64,000 bases of DNA, from assembly GCF_006970865.1 (NCBI RefSeq), contig NZ_CP035503.1:3051001-3115000 (forward strand), written 5' to 3'. Shown piece after piece: positions 29,841 to 39,704 of this stretch. Below the pieces are notes generated by a model that saw only the letters and a list, made by a program, of their open reading frames with translations, was not told the origin of the DNA and did not search any database. This DNA comes from Rhodoferax sediminis. Its GTDB lineage: Bacteria > Pseudomonadota > Gammaproteobacteria > Burkholderiales > Burkholderiaceae_C. Position numbers and translations under genes: made by a program. Every line of letters starts with the position of its first letter. The first letter of the stretch is position 1.

Positions 29841-31451
29841 GTGAGCGAACAATTTGATTACATCATCGTTGGTGCCGGCTCGGCGGGCTGCGTGCTCGCC
29901 GGTCGGCTCAGCGAAGACCCGGCCACCCGGGTTCTGCTGCTCGAAGCCGGTCCGCCCGACCGTTCGCTGTGGATCCACTTGCCAATCGGTTACGGCAAGA
30001 CGATGTGGAGCGACACCTACAACTGGCGCTTCAACACCGACCCCGATCCAAACATGAACGGCCGGCGCATCTACTGGCCGCGCGGCAAGACGCTGGGTGG
30101 ATCGAGCTCGATCAACGGCCTGATCTATATTCGTGGCCAGCGCGAGGACTATGACCACTGGGCAGCGCTCGGCAACACCGGATGGGGCTACGAAGATGTG
30201 CTTCCGTATTTCATCAAGTCCGAGGGCAATCAGCGTGGCGCGATTCCGTTCCACGGTAGCGAAGGACCACTGAAGGTGTCCGACATTAGCGCCAGGCATG
30301 AGCTGATCGAGGCCTTCATCGACGGTGCGGGGCAGATCGGCGTTCCACGCACGGACGACTTCAACGGCGCGCAACAGGAAGGCGCCGGCTACTACCAATT
30401 GACGACCCACAAGGGTTGGCGCTGCAGTACCGCCAAAGCCTACCTCGACCCGGGGCGCGGCCGCCAGAACCTTCGCATCGAGACCGGAGCATTCGCTGCC
30501 GGATTGATCATGGATGGCCGCCGCGCCGTCGGTGTGCGGTTTCGCCAGGGTGGCGAGATCAAGAGCGCACGCTGCAACGCCGAAGTCCTGCTCGCGGCCG
30601 GCTCGATCCAGTCGCCGCAGCTTCTGCAGCTCTCTGGCATCGGGCCGCGCGCGCTACTGGAACAGCATGGCATACCTGTGGTCCTCGACGCGCCCGGCGT
30701 CGGCGAGAACCTGCAGGATCACCTGCAGATCCGCCTGAGCTTCGAGTGCACCAAGCCGATCACGGTGAACGACCAGCTCAATTCGCTCGTCGGGAAAATG
30801 CAGATCGGCCTGCAGTGGCTGCTATTCCGCTCCGGGCCGCTTGCGGTGGGCATCAACCAGGGCGGCTGCTTCATGCGCGCGCTGGCGGACGAAGCGTCAA
30901 CCCCCGATATCCAGTTCCACGTCGCCACGCTCTCGGCCGACATGGCGGGGGGCAAGGTGCACCCGTATTCCGGCTTCACGATGTCGATTTGCCAGTTGCG
31001 GCCCGAGTCGCGCGGACACATCCGCATTCGCGGAGCGGACCCGTTCGAGCCGCCCGAGATGCAGCCGAACTACCTGTCAACCGATCTGGACCGGCGCACC
31101 GCCGTCGCCGGCGTGAAAGCCGTGCGCGCGATCGCCGCGTCCGTTGCCATGCGACCTTATGTCAAGCGCGAGGTCAAACCAGGTCCGCAGGACGCAACTG
31201 ATGATGCCCTGCTGGAGTTCTGCCGCAACAACGGCGCCACCATTTTTCATCCCACCGGCACCTGCCGTATGGGTATCGACCCGCTTGCGGTTGTAGACGC
31301 CCGGTTGCGCGTGAACGGCGTGGCTGGACTGCGAGTGGTCGATTGCTCGGTGATGCCGACGCTGGTCTCGGGCAACACGAACGCTCCTGCGGTGATGATG
31401 GCGGAGAAAGCCGTGGACATGATCCGCGCCGATGCCAAGAACAAGCGCTAG
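29841..31451 (+). CDS. GMC-family FAD oxidoreductase (alcohol dehydrogenase; candidate isethionate dehydrogenase)
   Basis: A 536-residue glucose-methanol-choline oxidoreductase. It has the FAD site YIIVGAGSAGCVLAGRL, WPRGKTLGGSSSINGLIYIRG (signature 1), GSIQSPQLLQLSGIG (signature 2), and the active-site pair in HPTGTCRMG and GNTNAPAVMMAEKA. The GTG at 29841 has an AAAGGAAA site. The family oxidises choline and other alcohols. In sulfonate clusters of Cupriavidus and Comamonas a GMC enzyme (IseJ) oxidises isethionate to sulfoacetaldehyde, the Xsc substrate, which would fit here. It converges on tauC with stops overlapping in CTAG. Confidence 0.85.
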   Translation: MSEQFDYIIVGAGSAGCVLAGRLSEDPATRVLLLEAGPPDRSLWIHLPIGYGKTMWSDTYNWRFNTDPDPNMNGRRIYWPRGKTLGGSSSINGLIYIRGQREDYDHWAALGNTGWGYEDVLPYFIKSEGNQRGAIPFHGSEGPLKVSDISARHELIEAFIDGAGQIGVPRTDDFNGAQQEGAGYYQLTTHKGWRCSTAKAYLDPGRGRQNLRIETGAFAAGLIMDGRRAVGVRFRQGGEIKSARCNAEVLLAAGSIQSPQLLQLSGIGPRALLEQHGIPVVLDAPGVGENLQDHLQIRLSFECTKPITVNDQLNSLVGKMQIGLQWLLFRSGPLAVGINQGGCFMRALADEASTPDIQFHVATLSADMAGGKVHPYSGFTMSICQLRPESRGHIRIRGADPFEPPEMQPNYLSTDLDRRTAVAGVKAVRAIAASVAMRPYVKREVKPGPQDATDDALLEFCRNNGATIFHPTGTCRMGIDPLAVVDARLRVNGVAGLRVVDCSVMPTLVSGNTNAPAVMMAEKAVDMIRADAKNKR

Positions 31452-32350
31452 ACCCGCCCCTTCCACGGCAGCAGCAGGCGCTCGACGTAACGCATCAACA
31501 GATCGAATGCAAAGGCAAACAGACCGATGACGATGATGCCCATAATGACCGTGTCGCTGGCCAGGAATTCCGCGGCATTGAGCACCATGAAACCCAAACC
31601 ACGGGTCGCGGCGATCATTTCCGCGGCCACCAGTGTGGTCCAGCCTACGCCGATGCCGATGCGCATGCCGGTGAAGATCTCCGGCAACGCCGCCTTGAGG
31701 ATCACATGCCAGACAATCTGCATCCGGCTCGCCCCCATTGCATAGGCGGCATGGATCTGTTCGATCGACACCGAGCGCACCCCGGCGCGCGCAGAGATCG
31801 CCATGGGGGCGAAGATCGCCAGGTAGATCAGCAGGATTTTTGAGGTCTCGCCGATGCCGAACCAGATGATCACCAGCGGCAGGTAGGCCAGCGGCGGCAG
31901 CGGTCGGTAGAACTCGATCGGCGGGTCAAAGATGCCACGCATCACGCGATTCGTGCCCATCAAGACCCCAATAGGAATTGCGGTGATGCAAGCCAGAAAA
32001 AACGCGCCAAAGATGCGCGACAAGCTCGCCACAGTGTGCTGCCAAAGCGTCGAGTTGGATACACCCTCGGTCGCGGCAAGGACGAATTTCCCCCAGACCG
32101 CCTGCGGCGAGGGCAGGAACAGGGGCTTGATCCAACCCATGTTGGTGATGACGAACCACCCTGCAATCAGCACAATGGCGGTAACGGTGCTGATCATGCC
32201 GCTGTCGCCGTGACCGGGAGCGCCATAGACTTCCCCGGGCGCGGCCGCCTTGCGGGCAAACAAACGCATCAACAGGCCGGGAGGGGCGGCGGCGCCGCTT
32301 GAGAGGTTGACGGCACCGGACTGTGTCGACGCCAATCGGGTTTTAGACAT
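31448..32350 (-). CDS. tauC: taurine ABC transporter permease
   Basis: A 300-residue SsuC/TauC-type inner-membrane permease with about six helices. The ATPase-contact EAA loop lies in [25 protein letters not shown]. The start at 32350 is preceded by an AGGAGGT site and lies within the last codons of tauB, an 8-bp overlap. It works with tauA and tauB to import taurine. The N-terminal roughly 50 residues before the first helix are longer than in E. coli TauC. Confidence 0.92.
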   Translation of the reverse strand: MSKTRLASTQSGAVNLSSGAAAPPGLLMRLFARKAAAPGEVYGAPGHGDSGMISTVTAIVLIAGWFVITNMGWIKPLFLPSPQAVWGKFVLAATEGVSNSTLWQHTVASLSRIFGAFFLACITAIPIGVLMGTNRVMRGIFDPPIEFYRPLPPLAYLPLVIIWFGIGETSKILLIYLAIFAPMAISARAGVRSVSIEQIHAAYAMGASRMQIVWHVILKAALPEIFTGMRIGIGVGWTTLVAAEMIAATRGLGFMVLNAAEFLASDTVIMGIIVIGLFAFAFDLLMRYVERLLLPWKGRV

Positions 32351-33167
32351 GGGATACCTCCTGTGCCGATTCAGCTGCCCGCTCATCACCGTAGATGATG
32401 CCCAGTATCTTTTCGCGCATCTGGATGAAGTCGGGACTCGACTTCACCGCGCGGGCATTGCGACACTCCAGGAAACGACGGTTGAAATCGAGTTCGTAGG
32501 AATTGGTAATGCGCCCGGGACGCGGCGACATGACGATCACGCGGCTCCCCAAAAACAGTGCCTCTTCAACGCTGTGCGTGATAAAGAAGAACATCTTTCC
32601 GGTTTTTTGCCAGACATCGAGCAGCAACTCCTGGATGGTTTCGCGCGTCAGTGCGTCAAGCGCCGCCATCGGCTCGTCCATCAACAGCGTCGCAGGGTTG
32701 CAGGTCAATGCGCGCGCAATGCCTACGCGTTGCTGCATGCCACCCGAGAGCTGGTAGATCATGTGCTGATGAAAATCCTGCAAACCCACGAGCGCGAGAT
32801 TGCGGGCGGCGATCTCGCGCCGCTCCTTCTTGCCCACACCCTGTAGCTTCAGGCCGAACTCGGTGTTGTCGATGACGCTGAGCCACGGCAGCAGCGCGTG
32901 CTTCTGAAACACCACGCCGCGGTCCGAACCGGGTCCGGTGATGGCCCGGCCAGCGAGCAGCAGCTCACCACTCGACGGAGAGAGAAATCCCGCCATCATG
33001 TTCAGCAACGTCGTCTTGCCACAACCTGACGCCCCCAGCGCCACCACGAAGTCGCCTGGGTTGATGGTCAGGTTAATGTTGTCCAGTGCCATGACTTTTT
33101 CTCCCGGAGTGCGCCCCGGAAAGATGACGCTGACCCCATTGACCTGCAAATCTTTAGTGTGATCCAT
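32343..33167 (-). CDS. tauB: taurine ABC transporter ATP-binding protein
   Basis: A 274-residue ABC ATPase. It has Walker [10 protein letters not shown], the Q loop [10 protein letters not shown], signature LSGGMQQR, and Walker [13 protein letters not shown]. The segment [13 protein letters not shown] is typical of TauB. It powers uptake through TauC and lies between tauA and tauC in a three-gene operon. Confidence 0.93.
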   Translation of the reverse strand: MDHTKDLQVNGVSVIFPGRTPGEKVMALDNINLTINPGDFVVALGASGCGKTTLLNMMAGFLSPSSGELLLAGRAITGPGSDRGVVFQKHALLPWLSVIDNTEFGLKLQGVGKKERREIAARNLALVGLQDFHQHMIYQLSGGMQQRVGIARALTCNPATLLMDEPMAALDALTRETIQELLLDVWQKTGKMFFFITHSVEEALFLGSRVIVMSPRPGRITNSYELDFNRRFLECRNARAVKSSPDFIQMREKILGIIYGDERAAESAQEVSHV

Positions 33168-33203
33168 AGGTTTGCTCCTTCTTGACGTTGCCTCCTGGAA
33201 CCA

Positions 33204-34250
33204 TTACTTGGCCGCCGCCTGTGCGTACTTGTCAGTGACGTACGGACCATAGTCGGGAAGCGCCTTATCAATCTGACGCTGATTTTTCAGGAACTCGGCG
33301 CTGTTCGTGAGCGCGCGCAGCGCGCCGCCGCTCTTGCCACCGCCCAGCCATACGGCGGAAGCCTGCTCCTGCGCGGTCGGGAAGACCAGCAACTTGACGG
33401 CATCGGCGGCGTCCTTGGCCGTGCCACCGGCCAGCTTGACCATGGCCTTGATCTCGGGTGAGTCGGCATTCCATTTGGCGCCGTTGGCGCGATAGTCGGC
33501 ATAGGACTGGGCCAGCACTTTGGTAAATTTGTTCATGAAGTCGGCATGCTTTGCCGACCAGGTGCGATTGGCGACCAGGCCGTCGAAGGTTGGCACACTC
33601 TTCTTGCCCACCTCTTCGGAAGTGATAATGGTCGTGCCGGTCTTCTCGATTTCAGAGAGCGCCGGCGGCCACACATAGGCGGCGTCGATGTCACCGCGCG
33701 ACCAGGCCGCCACAATCTGCGGCGGCTTCATGTTCAGGATCTGCACGTCGCTCGGCTTGATGTGCCAGATCTGTTCCAGCGCAACCAGGAGGTGGAAGTG
33801 CGACGTGGAAACGAATGGCACGGCCACCTTCTTGCCTTTGAGGTCCTGCGGCCCCTTGATACCCGATCCGTTGCGTGCGACCAGCGCTTCCGAACGGCCG
33901 ATGTCGTCCAGAATCCAGAACAGCTCCATGTCAACCCCGCGCGTGGTCGCCGCGGCAATCCCGGTCGATCCAAGCACTCCGATCGGCACGTCGCCCGACG
34001 CGAATGCACTGGTGATATCGCCTGCCGAAGAAAACTGCCGCCAGTCGATCTTGTAACCGGTCGCCTTCTCAAAACTGCCGTTCGCGATGGCGGTGAGGAA
34101 TGGCCCATCGATCAGCTGATAGCCGATGGTGACCTTCGTGTCCTGCGCCTGTGCGCTGGCGGCACCCAGCACGGATGCACCGACCACTGAGCCGGCCAGG
34201 AAGTTCGCCGCTGTCAGGTTGAAATTTCGACGAGAGAGATTGGATTTCAT
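33204..34250 (-). CDS. tauA: taurine ABC transporter substrate-binding protein
   Basis: A 348-residue periplasmic binding protein. The N-terminus has a twin-arginine signal (SRRNFNLTAANF) ending at AQAQ. The mature protein reads VTIGYQLIDGPFL and later IVAAWSRGDIDAAYVWPP, typical of TauA. It captures taurine for TauBC. A GAGGT site precedes the ATG at 34250. The 180-bp gap to tauR upstream probably holds its promoter. Confidence 0.92.
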   Translation of the reverse strand: MKSNLSRRNFNLTAANFLAGSVVGASVLGAASAQAQDTKVTIGYQLIDGPFLTAIANGSFEKATGYKIDWRQFSSAGDITSAFASGDVPIGVLGSTGIAAATTRGVDMELFWILDDIGRSEALVARNGSGIKGPQDLKGKKVAVPFVSTSHFHLLVALEQIWHIKPSDVQILNMKPPQIVAAWSRGDIDAAYVWPPALSEIEKTGTTIITSEEVGKKSVPTFDGLVANRTWSAKHADFMNKFTKVLAQSYADYRANGAKWNADSPEIKAMVKLAGGTAKDAADAVKLLVFPTAQEQASAVWLGGGKSGGALRALTNSAEFLKNQRQIDKALPDYGPYVTDKYAQAAAK

Positions 34251-34430
34251 GTCAGACCTCAGGTTTAAAGACTTCGGGTTGCGGGACCAATGGAAAGGCG
34301 GCGCGGCGAGGCAAGATTTGCAGCGCCCTACCGCGCACGTCACACCGCTCAGCCGAATTGAATGTACCTCCAACCTCGAGCGCGCGGAAGTACCAGCCTG
34401 ACGCGCCGCATAGCACCAGCGCCTTGGTAC

Positions 34431-35942
34431 TTACCCTGAGAGTCGCGCGCCGCGCCCTTGTGCGAGTTCATCAACGGCCAGCGCCAGTGCGCGTATACCG
34501 GCTGGAATCTGAGCCGCCGCAATCGACGACAGCCGCAACCGGAAAAACGGACACGGGTACGGAGGCTTCAGAAAGAATACGGCGCCAGCCTCGATCAGTA
34601 CCCCGTGGCTGCGCGCCACCAGTGCCAACTCGCCGGCATCGACCCACGCCGGCGCCCGCACCCAGATCGACGCGCCGCCCTGCGGCAGCGCGAACTCGAA
34701 ATCCGGCAAGTGCTCGTGCAACGCTTGCGCGGCTAGCGCGAGGCGCTCCTGCATCGCGGCGTTGACGCGCCGCGCGTGCGACTCGTGGTGCCCGAGCGAC
34801 AGGAACAACGCATAGGCATGCTGCAGGAATGCGCTCGGGTGCCGCACCATTGCATGCCGGATCACCCGCAACTCCTTGATCAGCGCGAGTGGCGCAACAA
34901 TGTAGCCCAGCCGCAGCACTGGCGATAGACTCTTCGATACCGAGCCGATGTAAATCACGCGCCCACTGCGGTCCAGGCTCTTCAGCGCCGGCATCGGTTC
35001 GCCTGCATACAGATTTTCAGCCTCGTAGTCGTCCTCGATGATCACGAAGTCCCGTAGGCCGGCTTCGCGCAGCAGCCACTGGCGCCGATCCAGGCTAAGT
35101 GTCGCGGTGGTCGGGCTCTGGTGCGACGGCGTGACGAACAGGTAATCGAGTGCGGGTAGCCCCTCGACCACCACGCCGTCTTCGTCCACGGACACCTCCA
35201 CCCACTTCGGCTTGCGCAGCGCGAAACTGTTGCGCGCATGTGGGTGGCCGGGTTCCTCCAGGCCAACGCGAGTACATTCATCGAACAGTGCGTCGGCCAG
35301 CAGGTAGTACGCATGCTGCGCACCGATGGTAACGATGATCTCCTCTTTCAGCGCGAACACGCCACGCTTGGGCAGCAACCGTGTGCGGATTTGCTCGATC
35401 AGGTCAGGCACGTCATCCGTTTCAAAGTCGGGCGTCCAGTGCGACAGTTGCGAGCGCGCCAGGCTGCGCACGCAGCATTCACGAAAATCCTCGGTCGGAA
35501 ACAGCTGCGGGTCGTAGGTGCCGTAGACGAACGGGTAGGGGTAGTCTCGCCACTGCTCGGGCTTGGACAGGGTAGGCAGATCGACCAGCGAACGCAGTAC
35601 ACGCGCCGACCAGTCCGGCATCTGGCGGACGGTGCCAATCGGCGGTTCGGCGTGCGCGGCCGACAGTGGGCGCGCATTCGGCGCCACAAACACGCCGCTG
35701 CGTGGTCGCGCTTCAAGGAAGCCTTCATCCATCAACTGCAGGTAGGCTGAGGTGACCGTGTTGCGGCTCAAACCCAGCAACACCGACAATTCGCGCGACG
35801 ATGGCAGTGCCGCCCCCGAGGCCAAGCGCCCATCCAGAATCGCCTGCACAATAGCAAACCGCAATCGCCCCTGCAGCGGCAATACGGGTTGCTCGGGCAG
35901 CACGAACAGCTGCGCCCACTGGATCGTTCGCGGGTTAACCAT
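34431..35942 (-). CDS. tauR: MocR/GntR-type regulator of taurine use
   Basis: A 503-residue MocR-family regulator. Residues about 20-85 are a GntR winged helix (SGAALPSSRELSVLLGLSRNTVTSAYLQL). The rest is an aminotransferase-like domain with the PLP lysine in GSVSKSLSPVLRLGY and the IIEDDYEAE cofactor aspartate. In Rhodobacter, TauR activates taurine genes. Here it is divergent from tauXY and upstream of tauABC on the same strand, so it is placed to control both. Confidence 0.88.
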   Translation of the reverse strand: MVNPRTIQWAQLFVLPEQPVLPLQGRLRFAIVQAILDGRLASGAALPSSRELSVLLGLSRNTVTSAYLQLMDEGFLEARPRSGVFVAPNARPLSAAHAEPPIGTVRQMPDWSARVLRSLVDLPTLSKPEQWRDYPYPFVYGTYDPQLFPTEDFRECCVRSLARSQLSHWTPDFETDDVPDLIEQIRTRLLPKRGVFALKEEIIVTIGAQHAYYLLADALFDECTRVGLEEPGHPHARNSFALRKPKWVEVSVDEDGVVVEGLPALDYLFVTPSHQSPTTATLSLDRRQWLLREAGLRDFVIIEDDYEAENLYAGEPMPALKSLDRSGRVIYIGSVSKSLSPVLRLGYIVAPLALIKELRVIRHAMVRHPSAFLQHAYALFLSLGHHESHARRVNAAMQERLALAAQALHEHLPDFEFALPQGGASIWVRAPAWVDAGELALVARSHGVLIEAGAVFFLKPPYPCPFFRLRLSSIAAAQIPAGIRALALAVDELAQGRGARLSG

Positions 35943-36060
35943 AATACAGCGCGAGTTTACACAGGCGGCCGCCTGGCTCGGCCGAATCTTGCCATCTGGC
36001 CCTATCGCGCCGCGAAAAAGCTGTCTATGCTTGTTGACATCAAACCTTCAGGAGCACCCA

Positions 36061-36462
36061 ATGAGCGAAAATTCCAAACCCTTCACCGCCGCCACGCTGG
36101 CCGCATTCAGTGACGCCTGGAACCGCCACGACGTTGATGCGCTGATGAGCTTCATGAGCGACGATTGCGTGTTCCAGTCCATCGCCGGCCCCGATGCCTG
36201 CGGCACTCGCTTCAGTGGCCCGGACGCTGTGCGCAAAGCCTTCGCGGCCGCCTGGCAAGCGGTACCGGACGCGCAGTGGATCAACGGCCAGCACTTCGTG
36301 CAGGGCGACTTTGGCGTCTCCCAATGGACCTTTACCGGCACCGCGGCCGACGGCAGCCGCATCGAGGCCGACGGCGTCGACCTGTTTACCCTGAAAAACG
36401 GAAAGATCGCCGTGAAAAATGCATTTCGCAAAGTCCGGCCGAACCTGCCAGCGGCAAAGTAA
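36061..36462 (+). CDS. tauX: taurine dehydrogenase small subunit (NTF2-like)
   Basis: A 133-residue NTF2-like protein with FSDAWNRHDVDALMSFMSDDCVFQS and FRKVR at the end. It pairs directly with the large flavoprotein subunit (13 bp gap), the layout of tauXY in Paracoccus and Rhodobacter. TauXY deaminates taurine oxidatively to sulfoacetaldehyde and ammonia, passing electrons to cytochrome c. An AGGAG site precedes the ATG. The catalytic part of the small subunit is unknown. Confidence 0.85.
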   Translation: MSENSKPFTAATLAAFSDAWNRHDVDALMSFMSDDCVFQSIAGPDACGTRFSGPDAVRKAFAAAWQAVPDAQWINGQHFVQGDFGVSQWTFTGTAADGSRIEADGVDLFTLKNGKIAVKNAFRKVRPNLPAAK

Positions 36463-36475
36463 TCCGGGAGCCAAC

Positions 36476-37915
36476 ATGGCCACGACTCAATCTCTGCATT
36501 TCACGGGCGGCGACCTGCCCGCCGACAAACGCTACGACCCACGGTACGACCCACTCGTGGCGGCCGACCCCGGTACTGGTCGCGCCTACGCGCCGACCTA
36601 CTGGGTGGCCAGCGCAGGCACCCCACCGGAAGACGACGGGCCGATCATGCGCGACACTGACGCCGATGTCGTGATCATTGGTTCCGGTTCGACCGGCATG
36701 TCGACGGCGCTCTACCTTGCGCAGGAGCACGGCATCCGTGCCATCGTGCTGGAGGCGAACCAGGAATCATGGGGCTGCTCAAGTCGCAGCGGCGGCCAGG
36801 GCCAAAACGCCAGTGGCCGGCTCAAGCGCTCGCAATGGATAGCCCGCTGGGGCCTGGACGTGGCGAAGAAACTCGACACCGAGATCCGCACCGGCTTCGA
36901 GAACTTCAAGTCCCTCACGAAGGAAATCGACTGCGACGCCTTCGACGGCGGCCATCTCTACCTGGCACACCGGCCCGAGAAGCTGGAATACCTGCGCGGC
37001 GAAACCAAGGTGATGCGCGAAACCTTCGGTTACAACACGCGCATGCTCAGCGCGGAAGAGGTGCGGCGCGACTACTGCGACGAACGCGAAACCGCCGGCG
37101 CCATGTTCGAAGCCGAAGGTGTGGGCGTGCACCCGCTCAAGCTCACCTTCGGCCTGATCCGCAAAGCGCGCGCGCTCGGCGTCAAGATTCATACCGCCAG
37201 CCCGGTGCAGGGGTGGGAGACACGCAACGGCGTGCATTACCTGCGCACCCCCGGTGGCACCGTGCGTGCCAAGCGGGTTGCCGTGTGCACCGGCGGCTAC
37301 ACCGGCCAGAACCTGAACCCGCTGCTGAAGAACAAGATCATGCCGATCCTGTCGAACTCGGTGGTCACGCGTGTGCTCACCGACGCCGAGATGAAGGCCT
37401 GCAACTTTCGTTCGCAGACCTTTATGACTGACACCCGCACGCTGCGCTTTTACTACCGCCTGTTGAAAGGCAACCGCCTGCAACTCGGCAGCCGCAGCTC
37501 GGTGACCGGTGCTGACGCCGAGGACCCGGGGCATCTGAAGCTGCTGACCGATGCGATTGCACGCAAATTTCCGCCGCTCGCCGGTATTCAGATTGACTAC
37601 TCATGGTGGGGCTGGGTCGACGTGGCCCATGACATGATGCCGCGCATCACCCGCCCCGACCCCGCGCAAAGTGTCTGGTATGCCGTTGGCTACGGCGGCA
37701 ACGGCGTGTCGTTCTCGACCTGGGCCGGCAAACGGCTGGCCGAACGCGTGGCCGGCCAGGATGCCGGCCGTGAAGTGTTCAAGCTGCCCATCTATGACTC
37801 GCCGCTGGAGTATCCGAACCTGTTTGGCCTGGTCCGCTCGCAGGCCTTCGCGCCGTTCCGCCGCTTCGGCCAGCGTTTTCTGTACAAGTGGTATTGGCTA
37901 CAAGACGAGAAATAA
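36476..37915 (+). CDS. tauY: taurine dehydrogenase large subunit (FAD)
   Basis: A 479-residue DadA-like flavoprotein. After about 80 residues comes the FAD motif VVIIGSGSTGMSTALYLA, then LEANQESWGCSSRSGGQGQN, and near the C-terminus YAVGYGGNGVSFSTWAGK. It oxidises taurine to sulfoacetaldehyde with TauX. It has no signal peptide, so it acts in the cytosol or at the membrane. Two hairpins follow the stop. It supplies the substrate of Xsc, coded 22 kb away in the same island. Confidence 0.88.
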   Translation: MATTQSLHFTGGDLPADKRYDPRYDPLVAADPGTGRAYAPTYWVASAGTPPEDDGPIMRDTDADVVIIGSGSTGMSTALYLAQEHGIRAIVLEANQESWGCSSRSGGQGQNASGRLKRSQWIARWGLDVAKKLDTEIRTGFENFKSLTKEIDCDAFDGGHLYLAHRPEKLEYLRGETKVMRETFGYNTRMLSAEEVRRDYCDERETAGAMFEAEGVGVHPLKLTFGLIRKARALGVKIHTASPVQGWETRNGVHYLRTPGGTVRAKRVAVCTGGYTGQNLNPLLKNKIMPILSNSVVTRVLTDAEMKACNFRSQTFMTDTRTLRFYYRLLKGNRLQLGSRSSVTGADAEDPGHLKLLTDAIARKFPPLAGIQIDYSWWGWVDVAHDMMPRITRPDPAQSVWYAVGYGGNGVSFSTWAGKRLAERVAGQDAGREVFKLPIYDSPLEYPNLFGLVRSQAFAPFRRFGQRFLYKWYWLQDEK

Positions 37916-37919
37916 TTCC

Positions 37920-37968
37920 GAGCCGCTTCAGCGGCTCATTTCGATCAGAGTGCCGCTTGCGGCACTCT
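37920..37968 (+). terminator. two tandem perfect hairpins after tauY
   Basis: GAGCCGC-ttca-GCGGCTC (37920-37937) is followed 9 bases later by AGAGTGCCGC-tt-GCGGCACTCT (37947-37968), a perfect 10-bp stem. They lie between tauY and the peptide-type ABC operon. Only a short T stretch (ATTTC) follows the first. They could end tauXY transcription or protect its 3' end. Confidence 0.6.
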
Positions 37969-38084
37969 GGCTCCATCGATACCCGCCATCTGGACCCATT
38001 TCCTGCACTCTAGTTGAGGGGTTTCCTCGTTGACAGGTGATATCGCTTCACCCAACATTCAGCATCGCCTTTTGGAGCCTTTCG

Positions 38085-39677
38085 ATGCCATATTCTCGCC
38101 TTACCCGTCGCGACACTTTCGCACTTGCACTGGGCGCTGCTGCCACGACCTGCTCACTTCCAACTTTCGCGCAGGAAGCCAAGCGCGGCGGCACCCTGGT
38201 CATCGGCAGCACACAAACGCCACGCCACCTGAACGGCGCGGTGCAGTCCGGTATCGCCACCGCAGAGCCATCGACCCAGATCTTCGCGAGCCCGCTGCGC
38301 TTCGACGACAAGTGGGCGCCGCAACCCTACCTGGCCGAATCGTGGAAGCTGGCCGACGACGGCAAGTCGCTCACCCTGAACCTGCGCAAGAACGCGGTGT
38401 TCCACGACGGCAAGCCGGTCACCTCGGCCGACGTCGCGTTCTCGATCATGGCGATCAAGGCCAACCATCCGTTCACGACGATGATGGCGCCGGTTGACAA
38501 GATCGACACGCCCGATCCCTACACTGCGATCATTCGCATGAGCACGCCGCATCCGGCAATACTGCTGGCAATGTCGCCGGCCTTGTGCCCGATCCTGCCC
38601 AAGCATATCTATGGTGATGGGCAAGACCTGAAGAGCCATCCGCGCAACTCCAAAGACGTGGTGGGCTCGGGGCCCTTCAAGCTGGTCGAGTTCACACCCA
38701 ATCAGCGTATCGTGATGGAGCGCTTCGACAAATTCTTCCTGCCCGGCAAGCCGTACCTCGACAAGGTCATCATCACCATCTCGCCCGACCAGTCCAGCCT
38801 GATGCTGAACCTGGAGCGCGGCGATATCAACATGATGCCCTTCGTCAGCGTGCCAACCGACCTGCGGCGCCTGGCCAACGACAAGCAGTTCTCGCTCACG
38901 CCCAAGGGCTACGAAGGCATCGGCGCGCTGAACTGGCTCGCGTTCAACACCGCGAAGAAGCCGCTCTCCGACGTGCGCGTGCGCAAGGCGATCGCGACCT
39001 CGATCGACAAGAACTTCATCACCAAGGCCCTGATGGGCGGCTTCGCCCAGGTGTCCGATGGGCCGATCGTGCCGAGCAGCCCGTTTGCGGTGACCGACTT
39101 GGTGCGATATCCCTTCGACCTGAAGAAGGCTGCCGCCATGCTCGATGCCGCCGGCTACAAGGTGGATGCGAATGGCGAGCGCTTCAAATTGACGATCGAC
39201 TACCTGCCGGGCGTCGATGACCAGCAAAAGACCGTGGCCGAGTATGTGCGCGGCCAGCTCAAGAAAGTAGGTATTGCGGTCGAGGTGCGCACCTCGGCCG
39301 ACTTTCCTGCCTGGGCCAAACGCATGGCGACACACGACTTCGACATGTCGATGGACCTGGTGTACAACTGGGGCGATCCGGTCATTGGCGTGGCCCGCAC
39401 CTACCTGTCAACCAACATCAAGCCCATCGTCTGGACCAACACCCAGTCATACAACAACCCCAAAGTCGATGAGCTGCTGAACACGGCCGGCCAGACCCTC
39501 GATCCGGTCAAACGCAAGGCCTACTACGCAACGTTTCAGAAGATCGTCACGGACGAGTTGCCTATCGAGTTCATCAACGTGCTGCCCTACCATACGGTGA
39601 CGAACCGCAAGGTCGGCAACGTACCCATGACGATCTGGGGCCCTCTTTCGCCCTATGACAATGTCTACATCAAGTAG
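38085..39677 (+). CDS. peptide/nickel-type ABC transporter substrate-binding protein
   Basis: A 530-residue SBP family 5 (DppA/OppA-like) protein. It has a twin-arginine-like signal (LTRRDTFALALG) with cleavage near FAQ-EA. The core includes YLAESWKLADDGKSLTLNLRKNAVFHDGKP, the family signature. It delivers a peptide or other amide-like solute to the permeases coded next. A TGGAG site lies upstream of the ATG at 38085. Its position after tauXY suggests a taurine-containing substrate, which is inference. Confidence 0.88.
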   Translation: MPYSRLTRRDTFALALGAAATTCSLPTFAQEAKRGGTLVIGSTQTPRHLNGAVQSGIATAEPSTQIFASPLRFDDKWAPQPYLAESWKLADDGKSLTLNLRKNAVFHDGKPVTSADVAFSIMAIKANHPFTTMMAPVDKIDTPDPYTAIIRMSTPHPAILLAMSPALCPILPKHIYGDGQDLKSHPRNSKDVVGSGPFKLVEFTPNQRIVMERFDKFFLPGKPYLDKVIITISPDQSSLMLNLERGDINMMPFVSVPTDLRRLANDKQFSLTPKGYEGIGALNWLAFNTAKKPLSDVRVRKAIATSIDKNFITKALMGGFAQVSDGPIVPSSPFAVTDLVRYPFDLKKAAAMLDAAGYKVDANGERFKLTIDYLPGVDDQQKTVAEYVRGQLKKVGIAVEVRTSADFPAWAKRMATHDFDMSMDLVYNWGDPVIGVARTYLSTNIKPIVWTNTQSYNNPKVDELLNTAGQTLDPVKRKAYYATFQKIVTDELPIEFINVLPYHTVTNRKVGNVPMTIWGPLSPYDNVYIK

Positions 39678-39704
39678 GGTGGCTTCGTTCCTGGTCCATC
39701 GATT

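Noticed and set aside
36025-36045. FNR-like site TTGACATCAA upstream of tauX
   Set aside because: The half-sites are too close; the consensus needs TTGAT-N4-ATCAA spacing.
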